Notes: generated by a model from the letters alone, not told the origin. Shown: positions 27,185-36,623, counted from the first letter of the stretch. The stretch is DNA of 64,000 nt from Spirochaetota bacterium (GCA_027858855.1 JAQIBV010000008.1:114919-178918); one strand, 5' to 3'. Numbers and translations are program-made.

Positions 27185-27317
27185 TTTATCTCTCCAAAGT
27201 GAAGTTGATTTGGTTATAAAAAAAGTGCTGTTTTAATCAAGGATAAATAAAAGTTTGACAATATTTTCATGATTCCGATAAAGAAATTGGAAGTTATAGA
27301 ATAAGTTGGAGTTTCGG

Positions 27318-27890
27318 ATGAAAATTGTTTTAAAGATAAAAGAGTACCGAAAGCTGATTCGTCGTGATTCACGGGAACGTAATCGCTTTTTGTTGCTGGC
27401 TGTTTCTCTAATGTTGATTTTGAATTACTCGCTCTACTGCCTTCATGTAGATAAGAATATTTTTGATATTTTCCCTGCTTTTCCGGTTCTTGATAAACGG
27501 GTAGAGATTTCCATCTATCTTCCGAATGTTGACGGTGAAACTCTTCTTAGTGAGACTCGTTTGGTCGATTCCAGCTTTACCCCTGAAAAGACTATAGCCT
27601 TTCTTGTTTCAGAAACGGTTACGGGGTCACAATATGAAAATACACGAATTGTTGTGCCTATAGAGTGTAAAGTCAGAATGGTCTGGATTTACGATTCTAT
27701 CTGTTATATTGATACACGGCTTGAGACACTTAAACCTGAAACACCCGTTTTACCTGGATCTGAGCAGAATTTTAAAAACGCTGTTGAAAAAAGTGTAAAA
27801 GAAAATTTCCCGAATATAACTAAAGTTGAATTTCTACAGAACGGACTCTATAACCGCAATTTATGGACTCCGGTTGCAATTAATGAGTAG
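27318..27890 (+). CDS. Membrane-anchored GerMN-like domain protein
   Basis: 190 residues from ATG 27318 (GGAG seven bases upstream; TTG 27306 is a weaker alternative). One membrane helix (about 28-45) anchors an extracytoplasmic domain (50-190) with the GerMN pattern: YLPN...LSETRLVDSS, a helical AFLVSETVTGSQYEN segment, then VRMVWIYDSICYIDTR and a final ITKVEFLQNG strand. GerMN domains also occur in non-sporulating bacteria, including spirochaetes, so no link to sporulation is implied. Its 3' end overlaps the start of the MORN gene by eight bases, so they are probably co-translated. Confidence 0.65.
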   Translation: MKIVLKIKEYRKLIRRDSRERNRFLLLAVSLMLILNYSLYCLHVDKNIFDIFPAFPVLDKRVEISIYLPNVDGETLLSETRLVDSSFTPEKTIAFLVSETVTGSQYENTRIVVPIECKVRMVWIYDSICYIDTRLETLKPETPVLPGSEQNFKNAVEKSVKENFPNITKVEFLQNGLYNRNLWTPVAINE

Positions 27891-28758
27891 ACCCTTTCAA
27901 TACCGGGCGGGTTTTCCGCCCCTTCTTCACCATTTTTTTCTACCTTTCTTACTCCTCGTTTTCCTGTCAATACTGCTTAATTCTTCTCTATATGCCGATA
28001 TTTCCGGTCGACTGTCTTTAAAAAGAGATTTCGTAACGTTTTATGCTCTTTGGGTTAAAAAGCTGGACTACATCTCGGTATCAGAAAATTACAATGAGAA
28101 AACATCTGTTTTGACTCTCTTTGATTCAAAGAAGAGGGTTGTAGCCCGAGGAAAGGCCGAAAAACGTGATGAGGGTTACCTTTTTCAGGGAAGATGGGAA
28201 AGGTTTTATCCCGAAGGCGAACGGCTGGCTTTGCTGATGTACCGTGATGGCAAATTAAACGGCAGATCTAGAGGGTATTATAAAAACAGAAGAGAGGCTC
28301 TAACCGCCATGTATGTGAATGGATATCTTCATGGTGAAAGGGTAAGGTTTGACTCGTCAGGCCGTGTTCTTGACAGGGTGACATACAAGGCTGGCGAGAT
28401 AGACAAATACAGAATAGTTACAATGCTGGTTCCATCGTTTCAACGACCGGAAAACATACCAGCAGTAGCTGTTTTTGATTCCACAGAAGATGTATGGATA
28501 GCGCGTGATGCTAAAAATCAGCAGATTAGGATGTGGTACCGAAACGGAAAGCGGTTATGTGAAATAAATGTCAAAAATCTTAGTGAAGAGAGTGAGGTTT
28601 ATCATGGTCTGGCAATTTATTGGACTCGTGACGGAGGTCGAGCAATGGTAGGTCAATACCGGGACGGCAAGCGTCATGGTATGTGGACTTTATACAATTC
28701 CGATGGGTCAATAAAAGAGCGTATTCGGTATATAAATGGAGAACCGGAACACTCTTGA
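27883..28758 (+). CDS. Exported MORN-repeat (YwqK-like) protein
   Basis: 291 residues from ATG 27883. A signal or anchor helix (about 17-35) precedes several MORN-type beta-hairpin repeats (MYRDGKLNGRSRGYYKN, MYVNGYLHGERVRFDS, MWYRNGKRLCEINV, GQYRDGKRHGMWTLYN, IKERIRYINGE). Such repeats build a long beta-sheet for protein or lipid contact. Databases often label these 'YwqK antitoxin', but no toxin partner is present. The start overlaps the GerMN gene's stop (ATGAGTAG). An upstream frame to 27826 lies wholly inside the preceding gene and is rejected. Confidence 0.7.
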   Translation: MSRPFQYRAGFPPLLHHFFLPFLLLVFLSILLNSSLYADISGRLSLKRDFVTFYALWVKKLDYISVSENYNEKTSVLTLFDSKKRVVARGKAEKRDEGYLFQGRWERFYPEGERLALLMYRDGKLNGRSRGYYKNRREALTAMYVNGYLHGERVRFDSSGRVLDRVTYKAGEIDKYRIVTMLVPSFQRPENIPAVAVFDSTEDVWIARDAKNQQIRMWYRNGKRLCEINVKNLSEESEVYHGLAIYWTRDGGRAMVGQYRDGKRHGMWTLYNSDGSIKERIRYINGEPEHS

Positions 28759-28798
28759 TTCATACCTGTTGTTTTCGCATAATCAGAATTATGCAGGT

Positions 28799-29644
28799 TT
28801 AATAGAACCATTCTCCCTTAAAGACTTCTGTAGCTCCACCTGTCATGAAAAGCTGGTTGCTCGGCTTGTCCCAGCGTATCATCAGGTCCCCACCACGAAG
28901 ATGAATTGTAGACTGACTGTCAAGCCTTCCACTTAAGACTCCAGCGACGGTTACAGCTGTAGCGCCGGTTCCGCAGGCAAGAGTTTCGCCGGAACCACGC
29001 TCCCATGTGCGCTGATGAGCTTCATTCTGTGAAACAACTTTAACAAACTCAACGTTAATACGTGCCGGGAAAAGCGGATGGTTTTCGATTAATGGGCCAT
29101 ATTTTTCAATCGGAAAGTTATCTACATCCTCTACAAAAATTACAGCATGCGGGTTGCCCACGGATACTGTAGTAACTTCAAACTTAACAGAGTCTTCAAG
29201 TTCAATGGTCTCGTCAATTACATGCCCAGGTTCTCCTATCATCGGTATTTTTTCACGCTCCAGGATAGGTTCACCCATGTTCACGGTTACCTGAGATACT
29301 TTGTTGTCATGAATAATGAGATCCAGTTCAAGAATTCCAGCGAGAGTTTCGATTGAGAGCTGCTTTTTCTTAGAAAATCCGTGGTCAAATATCATTTTAG
29401 CGAGCCCGCGAATTCCATTGCCGCACATTTCGGCTTCGCTGCCATCAGAATTAAACATACGCATTTTAAAGTCGGCTTTTTTTGATTCGAGCAGAAGTAT
29501 GAGCCCGTCGCTTCCAACACCAAAATGGCGGTCACTGATTTTTACAGCTATTTCGGATGGTTTGCTGATGGAGTTGGTTATTGCGTCGATATAGACGTAA
29601 TCGTTGCCAATGCCGTGTATTTTTAAAAATTTCAATGACTTCAT
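28799..29644 (-). CDS. dapF: Diaminopimelate epimerase
   Basis: 281-residue DapF, converting LL- to meso-diaminopimelate for lysine and peptidoglycan synthesis. The two catalytic cysteines are Cys74 (AEMCGNGIRG) and Cys224 (TLACGTGATA). The N-terminal HGIGNDYVYID block is also typical, and length is normal. Meso-DAP rather than ornithine in the wall would be expected if this enzyme feeds MurE. Strong ribosome site (AAGGAG). It converges on the MORN gene; a small GCATAAT/ATTATGC hairpin (28777-28794) lies between them. No other dap gene is in the window. Confidence 0.95.
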   Translation of the reverse strand: MKSLKFLKIHGIGNDYVYIDAITNSISKPSEIAVKISDRHFGVGSDGLILLLESKKADFKMRMFNSDGSEAEMCGNGIRGLAKMIFDHGFSKKKQLSIETLAGILELDLIIHDNKVSQVTVNMGEPILEREKIPMIGEPGHVIDETIELEDSVKFEVTTVSVGNPHAVIFVEDVDNFPIEKYGPLIENHPLFPARINVEFVKVVSQNEAHQRTWERGSGETLACGTGATAVTVAGVLSGRLDSQSTIHLRGGDLMIRWDKPSNQLFMTGGATEVFKGEWFY

Positions 29645-29942
29645 AATTTAACTCTCCTTGACTCAATGTGTTACGGTGTTTAAAAAATTTGACTCTGGTC
29701 GTTTCGGGTTTTACTTTTCAGATACTTCTTTATCATAAAGTAAGCGATTTTGTCAAACAGAACCAGTTTGGCGAACTCGCATGATCGAGTGCTAACATAC
29801 AGAGGGGATTTGCCAGTTTCAAGTATATTTATTCGGTATCAGTTTTTTTTAAAGAGCACCCAACCAAGCAAAGCGATGTATTCATATTATCGGAATATAT
29901 GCAGAGGAGCTTTTTTGAAGATATTTATGCCAGTCTTCTATA

Positions 29943-32090
29943 TTAAGTCTGGATCTTCTCTGCATGATACCAGATTCGTAAAACTTTTAAAATTTCGTAG
30001 TCAATGGCTCCATCAGCTCCTTCGAAAACTGGTTTTAGAGCTTTGATGCCGTGTTTTACAAAGAGTGGGTGTGCTGTTAAGCATAGCTCGTCAGAGATGT
30101 TAAACTCATCAAGGAGAGCTTCTGTGTTGAGAGGGTTGCCTTCAAGAACCCATCTGTAGAGGTGATCAATTATTGTTGAAGCTTTAACTGACTCCTGATC
30201 GGCCAATGCTGAAACTGACAAACCTTCAGTAAAGAGTCGAGCACTTCTTTGATATGCACGCTCTTTATCATTAGCAGAAGAGCTGGTTGCCGGAGATAAA
30301 GTAACCGAATTGTTGTTGAGGTAGTCGTTAATTTCATTTAAAAATAGTTCACCGAACCGCTCAAGTTTATTCAGGCCTACGCCATGTATCATTAGTAGTG
30401 AGTCGCGGGTTTGTGGAAGAAAAAGAGACATCTCCATCAGCGTCTTGTCGGGAAAGACTGTATATGGGGGAACGCCGTCTTCAATCGCAATTTTTTTCCT
30501 AAGAGAACGAAGTTGCTCGAATAATTTACGGTCTCCATATTCCGGACCAGCTTTTTTCCGGTATGTGCTGGTAGCCGGTGTAATATATCCATAAAAATCA
30601 GCTTCTTTCTTCATAACTTTTATTCCGGCAGCAGTTATTTTTAGAGAGCCGAATTCACGGTCTACGTTAAGAAGCCCCTTACTGCACATTTGGCGAAAGA
30701 GTGTCATCCATTCACTCTTGGAGTGGTTACTGCCGATTCCATAGGTGGAAATGTTATTTCCTCCGGTTTGTTGAACCTTTGCTGATTTTGAACCTCGCAG
30801 GATATCTATAATTAGGGTTACTCCGTAGCGCTGTTCCATTCGCATAACACATGAGAGAAATTTCTGTGCATCAACGGTGTAGTCGTTTTCTGGAGGTGGT
30901 GGAGTCACACAGTTGTCACAGTTTTCACAGTTTTGTTTGTCATAATTATCAGAAAAATAGTGAAGAAGTGGTATACGGCGGCATTCTCGGCTTTCCATAT
31001 AGGTTAGCAGGTCATTAAGCTTGTTGTATGAGATTTTTTTTTCTGTATCACTTTTTTGATTAATAAAAAACTGGATCTTGCTTATATCTCCATGACTAAA
31101 AAAAGTCCGACAATGGGCGGGAAGTCCGTCACGTCCAGCTCTACCGATTTGCTGATAATAGCTCTCAATATTTTGTGGAAGGTCAAAGTGCAGAACAAAG
31201 CGAATGTCCGGCTTGTTGATGCCCATTCCAAAAGCGATTGTGGCGACAATGACAGTTATATCGTCGCGACGAAACAGCTCCTGGTTTTCTTCACGCAGTT
31301 TGTCCGAGAGGCCAGCGTGATAGGCACGGGCATTTACTCCACCCTTAAGTAAATATTTCGTAAGATCCTCCACCTGACGTCGTGAAAAGCAGTAAATGAT
31401 GCCAGCCTGTTCTGGGAAAAGAGAGATAAATTCAACAGCCTGCTGTTTGGGATCCACTTTGGGCAGTATGTCAAGAAAGAGGTTAGGGCGGTCGAATGGG
31501 GCAACAAATTCGGAATCGCTGGATATATTCAGGAGTGATGAGATGTCGGCTCGAACCTGGCTTGTGGCGGTTGCGGTTAATGCTATACAGGTAACGTTGG
31601 GAAAAAGGTTACAGATTTCACAGATTCGCCGGTATTCAGGCCTAAAGTCATGACCCCATTCAGAGATACAGTGAGCTTCGTCGACAGCAATAAATGAAAG
31701 AGAAGATTCGCGAAGCAGATTGATGGTTCGCTGCTGAAATAGTGTTTCAGGTGCACAATAGAGAAGTTTAAGGGAACCGTCCTTTACCTCGGAAACGGTT
31801 TCAGAGTAGAGCTCATCACTGAGGGCACTGTTGAGCATACCGGCCGGAATGCCGAGTTCGTGTAGTTGATCCAACTGGTCTTTCATTAAAGAAATTAGTG
31901 GAGATATGACCAGTGTAAGCCCGTTGTGCATTAGCGCCGGAATTTGATAACAGAGTGATTTGCCTCCACCTGTCGGCATTACCGCAATAGTGTTATTTTT
32001 ATTAAGAACATTTGTAATTACCTCTTTCTGTATGGATCTGAAAGATGAGTAACCAAATATGTTTTTAAGAATCTGTTCAGGGCTGTTCAT
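29943..32090 (-). CDS. recQ: ATP-dependent DNA helicase RecQ, full length
   Basis: 715-residue RecQ. Helicase core with Walker A MPTGGGKS, DEAH box VDEAHCISEWGHDFRPEY, TATAT and the GRAGRDG motif. Zinc cluster C...C-E-N-C-D-N-C (about 380-402), winged helix (about 410-520), then an HRDC domain (about 525-600: LRSLRKKIA...PYTVFPDKTLMEM). A C-terminal helix-turn-helix extension (about 625-715: LSVSALADQESVKASTII) matches the 'HTH_40' type tail. It is a 3'-5' helicase in recombination and repair. The second RecQ-like gene (18962) lacks the HRDC and HTH parts. An inverted repeat of 15-base arms lies just upstream of the start. Confidence 0.95.
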   Translation of the reverse strand: MNSPEQILKNIFGYSSFRSIQKEVITNVLNKNNTIAVMPTGGGKSLCYQIPALMHNGLTLVISPLISLMKDQLDQLHELGIPAGMLNSALSDELYSETVSEVKDGSLKLLYCAPETLFQQRTINLLRESSLSFIAVDEAHCISEWGHDFRPEYRRICEICNLFPNVTCIALTATATSQVRADISSLLNISSDSEFVAPFDRPNLFLDILPKVDPKQQAVEFISLFPEQAGIIYCFSRRQVEDLTKYLLKGGVNARAYHAGLSDKLREENQELFRRDDITVIVATIAFGMGINKPDIRFVLHFDLPQNIESYYQQIGRAGRDGLPAHCRTFFSHGDISKIQFFINQKSDTEKKISYNKLNDLLTYMESRECRRIPLLHYFSDNYDKQNCENCDNCVTPPPPENDYTVDAQKFLSCVMRMEQRYGVTLIIDILRGSKSAKVQQTGGNNISTYGIGSNHSKSEWMTLFRQMCSKGLLNVDREFGSLKITAAGIKVMKKEADFYGYITPATSTYRKKAGPEYGDRKLFEQLRSLRKKIAIEDGVPPYTVFPDKTLMEMSLFLPQTRDSLLMIHGVGLNKLERFGELFLNEINDYLNNNSVTLSPATSSSANDKERAYQRSARLFTEGLSVSALADQESVKASTIIDHLYRWVLEGNPLNTEALLDEFNISDELCLTAHPLFVKHGIKALKPVFEGADGAIDYEILKVLRIWYHAEKIQT

Positions 32091-32095
32091 GAGGG

Positions 32096-32189
32096 TGTTA
32101 CCCGTATAAGTAAAATCATTATGATCAGAGTGGTTGATGAATATTTGGTGTCAATCAAAAGGTTTGGTTTTTTTCTTATATGGGTAACA
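32096..32189. repeat. Spaced inverted repeat upstream of recQ
   Basis: Arms TGTTACCCGTATAAG (32096-32110) and CTTATATGGGTAACA (32175-32189) match as inverted copies with one G-U mismatch, 64 bases apart. They start six bases before the recQ start codon. They could form a long-loop stem in the recQ leader or be ends of a lost element. Confidence 0.6.
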
Positions 32190-32316
32190 TGAAAATTATT
32201 TAAATGAGGCTTGTAAGGTCAATAATGTTACTTGGCTCCTCCAAAAAGTGTAGTGGTATATTATAAATATGAGTTTATCTATGTGCATTAGCTAGGTTTT
32301 ATCTGATCAAATCGTT

Positions 32317-32562
32317 GGGCACCTCTAATAATTAACTTTTTTACCAGGATGCATATGCGAGCAGCAAGAGTCATCTTGCGACCAGCAAAGGATGCATATG
32401 CGAGCAGCACAGGAACTTGCGAAAAATTCTTATAAGCTAAAATATTTGCGCTTTTTCGAGCCTTGCGAGAAAAATAATCCTTCAAAATAGGCATTTAAAC
32501 GATGTTCCCTTCTGGAATTTAGAAATTTTTTCAAAATTCTTTGGTACTTTTTCGAAGTTCCC
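32317..32562 (-). repeat. Dispersed modular intergenic repeat, copy C (246 bp)
   Basis: In minus orientation it begins GGGAACTTCGAAAAAGTACC and ends TTATTAGAGGTGCCC. The core word matches copies A and B with one mismatch (32490-32509 on the complement). It carries one copy of the TTTTTCTCGCAAGGCTCGAA unit that is doubled in copy A. Near its end it has a duplicated GCTGCTCGCATATGCATCC unit flanking a GCTGGTCGCAAGATGACTC unit. Confidence 0.85.
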
Positions 32563-32766
32563 AGTTGTCTTTTGTCCTTTTGTATAAAATTTTTTCATAC
32601 GATAGTATTACTTTTTGAAATATGATTGGTAACTGGCTTATTTACATTTACGTATAACCCGATATAATTTACATGTAAAATATTTGTTTTTATTTTTTAT
32701 TTCTCTTGATTTTCTATTTTACAATGTTATTGTGTGGTCAACATTTTAAAATTCAAGGGAGGGATT

Positions 32767-33135
32767 GTGAAAAGAAAATTTTGGTGGTTGTCGGTTCTGA
32801 TTTTTGTTTCCGGTATGGTTTTACTGTCTTTAAGTTCGTGTGAAGATGAAGATGAAGAAGAATTAGCGCAGGGGCGAATTTTTAATAATACACCCTATAA
32901 TATGTATAATATAAGTTATGGAGAGACAATAATTAATTCGGTGACTGCTCGTTCAACATCTGAATATCAGGATTTGAAACTGGAATCAATAATTCTCTCT
33001 TTTCAGGTATATGGTGCAGATGGTTATTTATACACAATTGGACCCGAGTATTTTGAGGCGCCAGAAAAGGACAAGACGTATACAATAGAATTTACATATT
33101 ACGATGGGTTTTATTATGACATTCATGAAGACTAA
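32767..33135 (+). CDS. Small acidic lipoprotein, unknown
   Basis: 122 residues from GTG 32767, chosen because GGGAGG lies four to five bases upstream. The frame also opens at GTG 32734, but that start has no ribosome site. A signal peptide ends in a lipobox (SLSSC, Cys about 23) followed by an acidic patch EDEDEEE. The mature part is small and aromatic-rich (NTPYNMYNISYG, GYLYTIGPEYFE), suggesting a compact beta domain. No family is recognised. It is a single gene between two repeat copies, followed by a strong hairpin. Confidence 0.6.
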   Translation: MKRKFWWLSVLIFVSGMVLLSLSSCEDEDEEELAQGRIFNNTPYNMYNISYGETIINSVTARSTSEYQDLKLESIILSFQVYGADGYLYTIGPEYFEAPEKDKTYTIEFTYYDGFYYDIHED

Positions 33136-33201
33136 GGGTTAAATGGCTGTAACTGGTTTACAACATGTCTCATTACTTTAGTTCGGAGTGTAATATTTGT
33201 T

Positions 33202-33261
33202 TCAAAAGACGCTATTGCAACAATCCTGGGTAAACGGGAATGTTGCAATAGCGTCTTTTGA
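33202..33261 (+). terminator. Long-stem terminator after the small lipoprotein
   Basis: Perfect 21-bp stem (33202-33222 with 33241-33261), extended inward by 3-4 further pairs after one mismatch, with CTTTT at the 3' end. It lies 67 bases after the stop codon and directly abuts repeat copy D. Confidence 0.75.
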
Positions 33262-33266
33262 TTACC

Positions 33267-33365
33267 AAAAATTACAATGTTTCAGAAGCTAACCTCGTTT
33301 AAGCGCCTGTTTTAAAAGGAATTTTTCGCAACTTCCTTGTTGAAAGTTCAATTTTAGGGGTTACC
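33267..33365 (+). repeat. Dispersed modular intergenic repeat, copy D (degraded)
   Basis: It aligns with minimal copy B from ATTAC(A/C)ATG through GGAATTTTTCGCAA to TTTTAGGGGTTACC. The core word at 33288-33307 has four differences, and the GGGAACTTC end is lost. Without modules it resembles copy B, but it is clearly older. Confidence 0.7.
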
Positions 33366-33389
33366 AATAATAATTCAGCCTTTATCATG

Positions 33390-33503
33390 ATGTATGAGAG
33401 TCCAGTCTGGCACCAAAGTGTTGATTTAGTGTCTGACTATCAGAAAATGAGTTTGCCTGATCGAAATGCGGGTTTTACAAATTCCTGTGTTCAACACGAA
33501 TAG
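33390..33503 (+). pseudogene. Possible remnant of a four-helix-bundle (23S rRNA IVP-type) protein
   Basis: A 37-codon frame, starting MYESPVWHQSVDLVSDYQKM and ending at TAG 33501-33503. It resembles the first helix of the 'four helix bundle protein' family (pattern L-VWQK-xxLV-xxYK-x-LP). The expected QIRRAAVSIPSNIAEG block does not follow in any frame I checked. Decayed fragment or coincidence. Confidence 0.3.
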
Positions 33504-33777
33504 CATTAAAGTGCGAACTTGTAACAGGTTTATGTTATTTAATGTGCTGGTTTTTTTATTTTTTTAGATTTTTGGAGCCTCACCTATATATCAGATTAAC
33601 TCCTGTTGTGTTCCTAAAAGATCCTTGCTTCTTTGTAAATATTAATCCTGTGTTAAATAACCGCTTTTCATGGCTGAAAACTACAAATTGGTATTGCGAA
33701 ATTAGACGTTAAAGTCAATAGGTACGTAATATCATTTTAATATGATTTGTTTAAAATTATTAGTGTGAGGTATTGAA

Positions 33778-35874
33778 ATGTCAAATTTAAGTAAAATCTT
33801 CGGTTCTAAGGTATTCAATGACGCTGTAATGCGTGAAATGCTTCCAAAAGCGACTTATAAGGCGCTAAAGAAGACAATAGATAATAATGAAAAACTTGAT
33901 CCCGATGTTGCAGAAGTTGTCGCAAGCGTTATGAAGGATTGGGCTCTTGAGCGCGGAGCAACTCACTTTTCTCACTGGTTTCAGCCAATGACCGGAATAA
34001 CCGCAGAAAAGCATGATTCGTTTATCTCTCCAACAGGTGATGGTCGTGTAGTTTTAGAGTTTTCTGGAAAAGAGCTTACAATGGGAGAGCCTGATGCTTC
34101 TTCTTTTCCTAACGGTGGAATACGGGCAACCTTCGAAGCTCGTGGATATACTATCTGGGATTGTACATCTCCCGCCTTTGTTAAAGATAACACACTTTGT
34201 ATTCCTACGGCCTTTGCATCGTATACGGGAGAGGCTCTTGATAAGAAAACACCTCTTTTACGTTCGATGGATGCTATTAATAAACAGGGAATGCGTGTAC
34301 TTCGAGCTTTAGGAGATAAAGAGTCTAACAAGCTTATTACCTATGTTGGTGCCGAGCAGGAGTACTTTATTATTGATAAGGATATGTTTGATGCTCGTAA
34401 AGATTTGAAATACTCCGGGCGAACCCTTTTTGGCGCTGCTCCTTCGAAGGGCCAGGATATGGATGATCAGTATTTTACTGCAATTAAAGAGCGGGTAATG
34501 GAGTTCATGATTGATCTTGATCAGGAGCTTTGGAAACTGGGGATTCCTTCCAAGACTCGTCACAATGAAGTTGCGCCGGCTCAGCATGAGATTGCTCCGA
34601 TATATTGTACTACAAATGTTGGTACTGACCAGAATCAACTTTTAATGGAAACAATCAAAAAGATTGCTGCTCGCCATGATTTGGCCTGTTTGCTGCACGA
34701 GAAGCCGTTTGCCGGAGTTAATGGTTCTGGTAAACATAACAACTGGTCAATGGGAACAGATACAGGACGTTTGCTGACCAACCCTGGAAAAGAACCTCAT
34801 AAAAACCTTGAGTTTCTTCTGATGCTTGGTGTTGTTCTGCGTGCTGTTGATAAGTATTCTGAAGCTATTCGCTCTTCGGCTGCAGTACCGGGCAATGATC
34901 ATCGTCTTGGAGCAAATGAGGCACCTCCTGCTATTATTTCAATCTTTATTGGTGAGCAGCTTGAGGATATCGTTAATCAGATCGTAGAGAAGGGCAGTGC
35001 GGGAAGCTGTATCTCTGCTGAGCAGATGCGTCTTGGTGCATCGACCTTGCCCGACATGGACAAGGACACGACAGACCGTAACCGAACATCGCCTTTTGCC
35101 TTTACCGGGAACAAGTTTGAATTCAGGATGCCAGGTTCGTCTCAGTCGATTTCAGGGCCGAATTTTGTATTGAATGCAGCCATTGCTGAAGTTTTTTCAG
35201 AAGTGGCCGATCGTCTGGAGAAGGCCTCCGATGTGAAAGATGAAGCTATGAAAATTACTGCTCAATACATGAAAGAACATCGTCGTATAGTTTTTAACGG
35301 CAATGGTTATTCTGATGAGTGGGTAAAAGAGGCTGAAAAGCGTGGCTTACCACATAACAGAAACCTGGTTGATGCTAAACTTGCTCTTATTGACCCAAAG
35401 AATGTTAAGATGTTCAGCGATATGGGCGTTTTATCTGAACGAGAGTGTCATGCCCGCTATGAGATTCTGTTGGAGCATTATGTGAATACAATTAAAATTG
35501 AAGCGATGACTACCCTGGAAATGGCAAAACGGGATCTTTTACCAGCTACATTCAGGTTTGTTACCGATCTAGCTCAGTCCATAAATGCAGTAAGGGCAAC
35601 TGGAATTAATGCAACACTTGAAGCTCAGGAGTCGTTGATTATTGAAGTTTCGGCTCTTGCGTCATCTGCCAAGAAGAAAATTGCTGTTTTAGATGCTGCT
35701 GTAGCGTCTGCGATTGAGGTCGAAGATGTTCCGGCTCAGGCTGCCGCCTATAGAGATAAGGTTGTAAAAGCCATGAATGATCTGCGTGAAGATTTTGATA
35801 AGCTGGAATTTCTGGTTGATGCGGAATACTGGCCAATACCGACTTACGGCGAAATGCTTTTTAGTGTAATGTAA
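33778..35874 (+). CDS. glnN: Glutamine synthetase type III
   Basis: 698-residue GSIII, forming glutamine from glutamate, ammonia and ATP. Diagnostic blocks: [54 protein letters not shown], and [20 protein letters not shown]. The long C-terminal helical extension (about 560-698) is typical for GSIII, which forms a double-hexamer and is about 700 residues, against about 450 for GSI. The start ATG has a modest ribosome site (GTGAGGT). It is followed by a terminator and stands as a single gene. It is probably the main ammonium-assimilating enzyme, since no GSI is in the window. Confidence 0.96.
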   Translation: MSNLSKIFGSKVFNDAVMREMLPKATYKALKKTIDNNEKLDPDVAEVVASVMKDWALERGATHFSHWFQPMTGITAEKHDSFISPTGDGRVVLEFSGKELTMGEPDASSFPNGGIRATFEARGYTIWDCTSPAFVKDNTLCIPTAFASYTGEALDKKTPLLRSMDAINKQGMRVLRALGDKESNKLITYVGAEQEYFIIDKDMFDARKDLKYSGRTLFGAAPSKGQDMDDQYFTAIKERVMEFMIDLDQELWKLGIPSKTRHNEVAPAQHEIAPIYCTTNVGTDQNQLLMETIKKIAARHDLACLLHEKPFAGVNGSGKHNNWSMGTDTGRLLTNPGKEPHKNLEFLLMLGVVLRAVDKYSEAIRSSAAVPGNDHRLGANEAPPAIISIFIGEQLEDIVNQIVEKGSAGSCISAEQMRLGASTLPDMDKDTTDRNRTSPFAFTGNKFEFRMPGSSQSISGPNFVLNAAIAEVFSEVADRLEKASDVKDEAMKITAQYMKEHRRIVFNGNGYSDEWVKEAEKRGLPHNRNLVDAKLALIDPKNVKMFSDMGVLSERECHARYEILLEHYVNTIKIEAMTTLEMAKRDLLPATFRFVTDLAQSINAVRATGINATLEAQESLIIEVSALASSAKKKIAVLDAAVASAIEVEDVPAQAAAYRDKVVKAMNDLREDFDKLEFLVDAEYWPIPTYGEMLFSVM

Positions 35875-35897
35875 AAAGATTATCATCTCAGTATAAT

Positions 35898-35931
35898 AAA
35901 AAGGAGGTTCTTGCACAGGAACTTCCTTTTT
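35898..35931 (+). terminator. Terminator after glnN
   Basis: AAAAAGGAGGTTC (35898-35910) pairs with GAACTTCCTTTTT (35919-35931) with one G-U pair and an 8-base loop; six T follow the stem base. It lies 23 bases after the stop codon. Confidence 0.85.
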
Positions 35932-36044
35932 TGTATTGATTTTTATTATGATATTGTTAAAATACTGTCTGCTTCTAAAATATTGAATTAATTGGTTTTT
36001 GATTAGATTTTGGAGGTTGCCATAAATGACTATTTGGAGGGTTT

Positions 36045-36623
36045 ATGAGAAGAGAAGGTTTGCTGAGATGTACAGGTATATTGTTATTCGTGATTGTTTT
36101 ATTGTTTGCTGCCTGTGGTGGAGATGATAAAGAGTCAGACTCTGAAGATTCAGTACAGATAACAAGTGATGCTTCAAAAATGGAAAACTTTCCGAGTGAT
36201 GCAAAGGAGAGTGAAGCTGAATCATTTGAGGTAAACGGACAGGATGTTAGTGGAAGTGAATCCACACGTGTTGATGATACGGATGAAACACCAGGTTCGA
36301 CCTCGATCCTTCTTCCGGCTACTCTTTCACGAGCCGGAGGTTCAGTTGTGGCATTTGGTGTTTGGATTAATGGTACAGTGACAGAAACAGAAGAAACAGA
36401 GGATTTCAATCAGTTAATCAGGCTTTTGTCAGATGTTTTTGGAGACTATCTTGATGATTCTATCGCGAACAAGATAAAAATCGATGATTTACCACTACCT
36501 CTTATACCGGGAGATAACTATATCTGCTTTTACTGGAAAGACAGTAACGGAAACGAGTACCGTACACCGGTTGTTGCAATTAAATATAATCCTGGTGGTA
36601 TTGATACCGGCGACCTGCTCTGA
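36045..36623 (+). CDS. Acidic lipoprotein, unknown
   Basis: 192 residues. Signal peptide with lipobox FAACG (lipid Cys about 25), then a long acidic Ser/Glu/Asp linker (26-85) and a small domain (90-192) with strands such as AGGSVVAFGVWING, YICFYWKDSNGNEY and VVAIKYNPGG. The architecture suggests a surface-tethered small beta domain. Ribosome site GGAGGG lies four bases before the ATG. I recognise no family. It is followed by a hairpin (36681-36713). Confidence 0.6.
   Translation: MRREGLLRCTGILLFVIVLLFAACGGDDKESDSEDSVQITSDASKMENFPSDAKESEAESFEVNGQDVSGSESTRVDDTDETPGSTSILLPATLSRAGGSVVAFGVWINGTVTETEETEDFNQLIRLLSDVFGDYLDDSIANKIKIDDLPLPLIPGDNYICFYWKDSNGNEYRTPVVAIKYNPGGIDTGDLL

Larger units (their letters stand above)
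32091..32766. other. Intergenic region upstream of recQ with inverted arms and repeat C
   Basis: About 675 bases. It contains spaced inverted arms close to the recQ start (32096-32110 and 32175-32189) and repeat copy C (32317-32562). The rest is AT-rich with no gene-like frame. Confidence 0.6.
33136..33777. other. Intergenic region with hairpin, repeat D and a gene remnant
   Basis: About 640 bases before the glutamine synthetase. In order: a long hairpin (33202-33261), degraded repeat copy D (about 33267-33365), a short frame resembling a four-helix-bundle protein (33390-33503), and 270 AT-rich bases with nothing recognisable, which must include the glnN promoter. Confidence 0.6.

Noticed and set aside
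27883..28758. Toxin-antitoxin system (YwqK label)
   Set aside because: The MORN protein is exported and no toxin-like gene is adjacent; the label is only a database habit.
17546..33365. CRISPR array for the repeated intergenic blocks
   Set aside because: The copies are far apart, in both orientations, of unequal length, and without regular spacers or cas genes.
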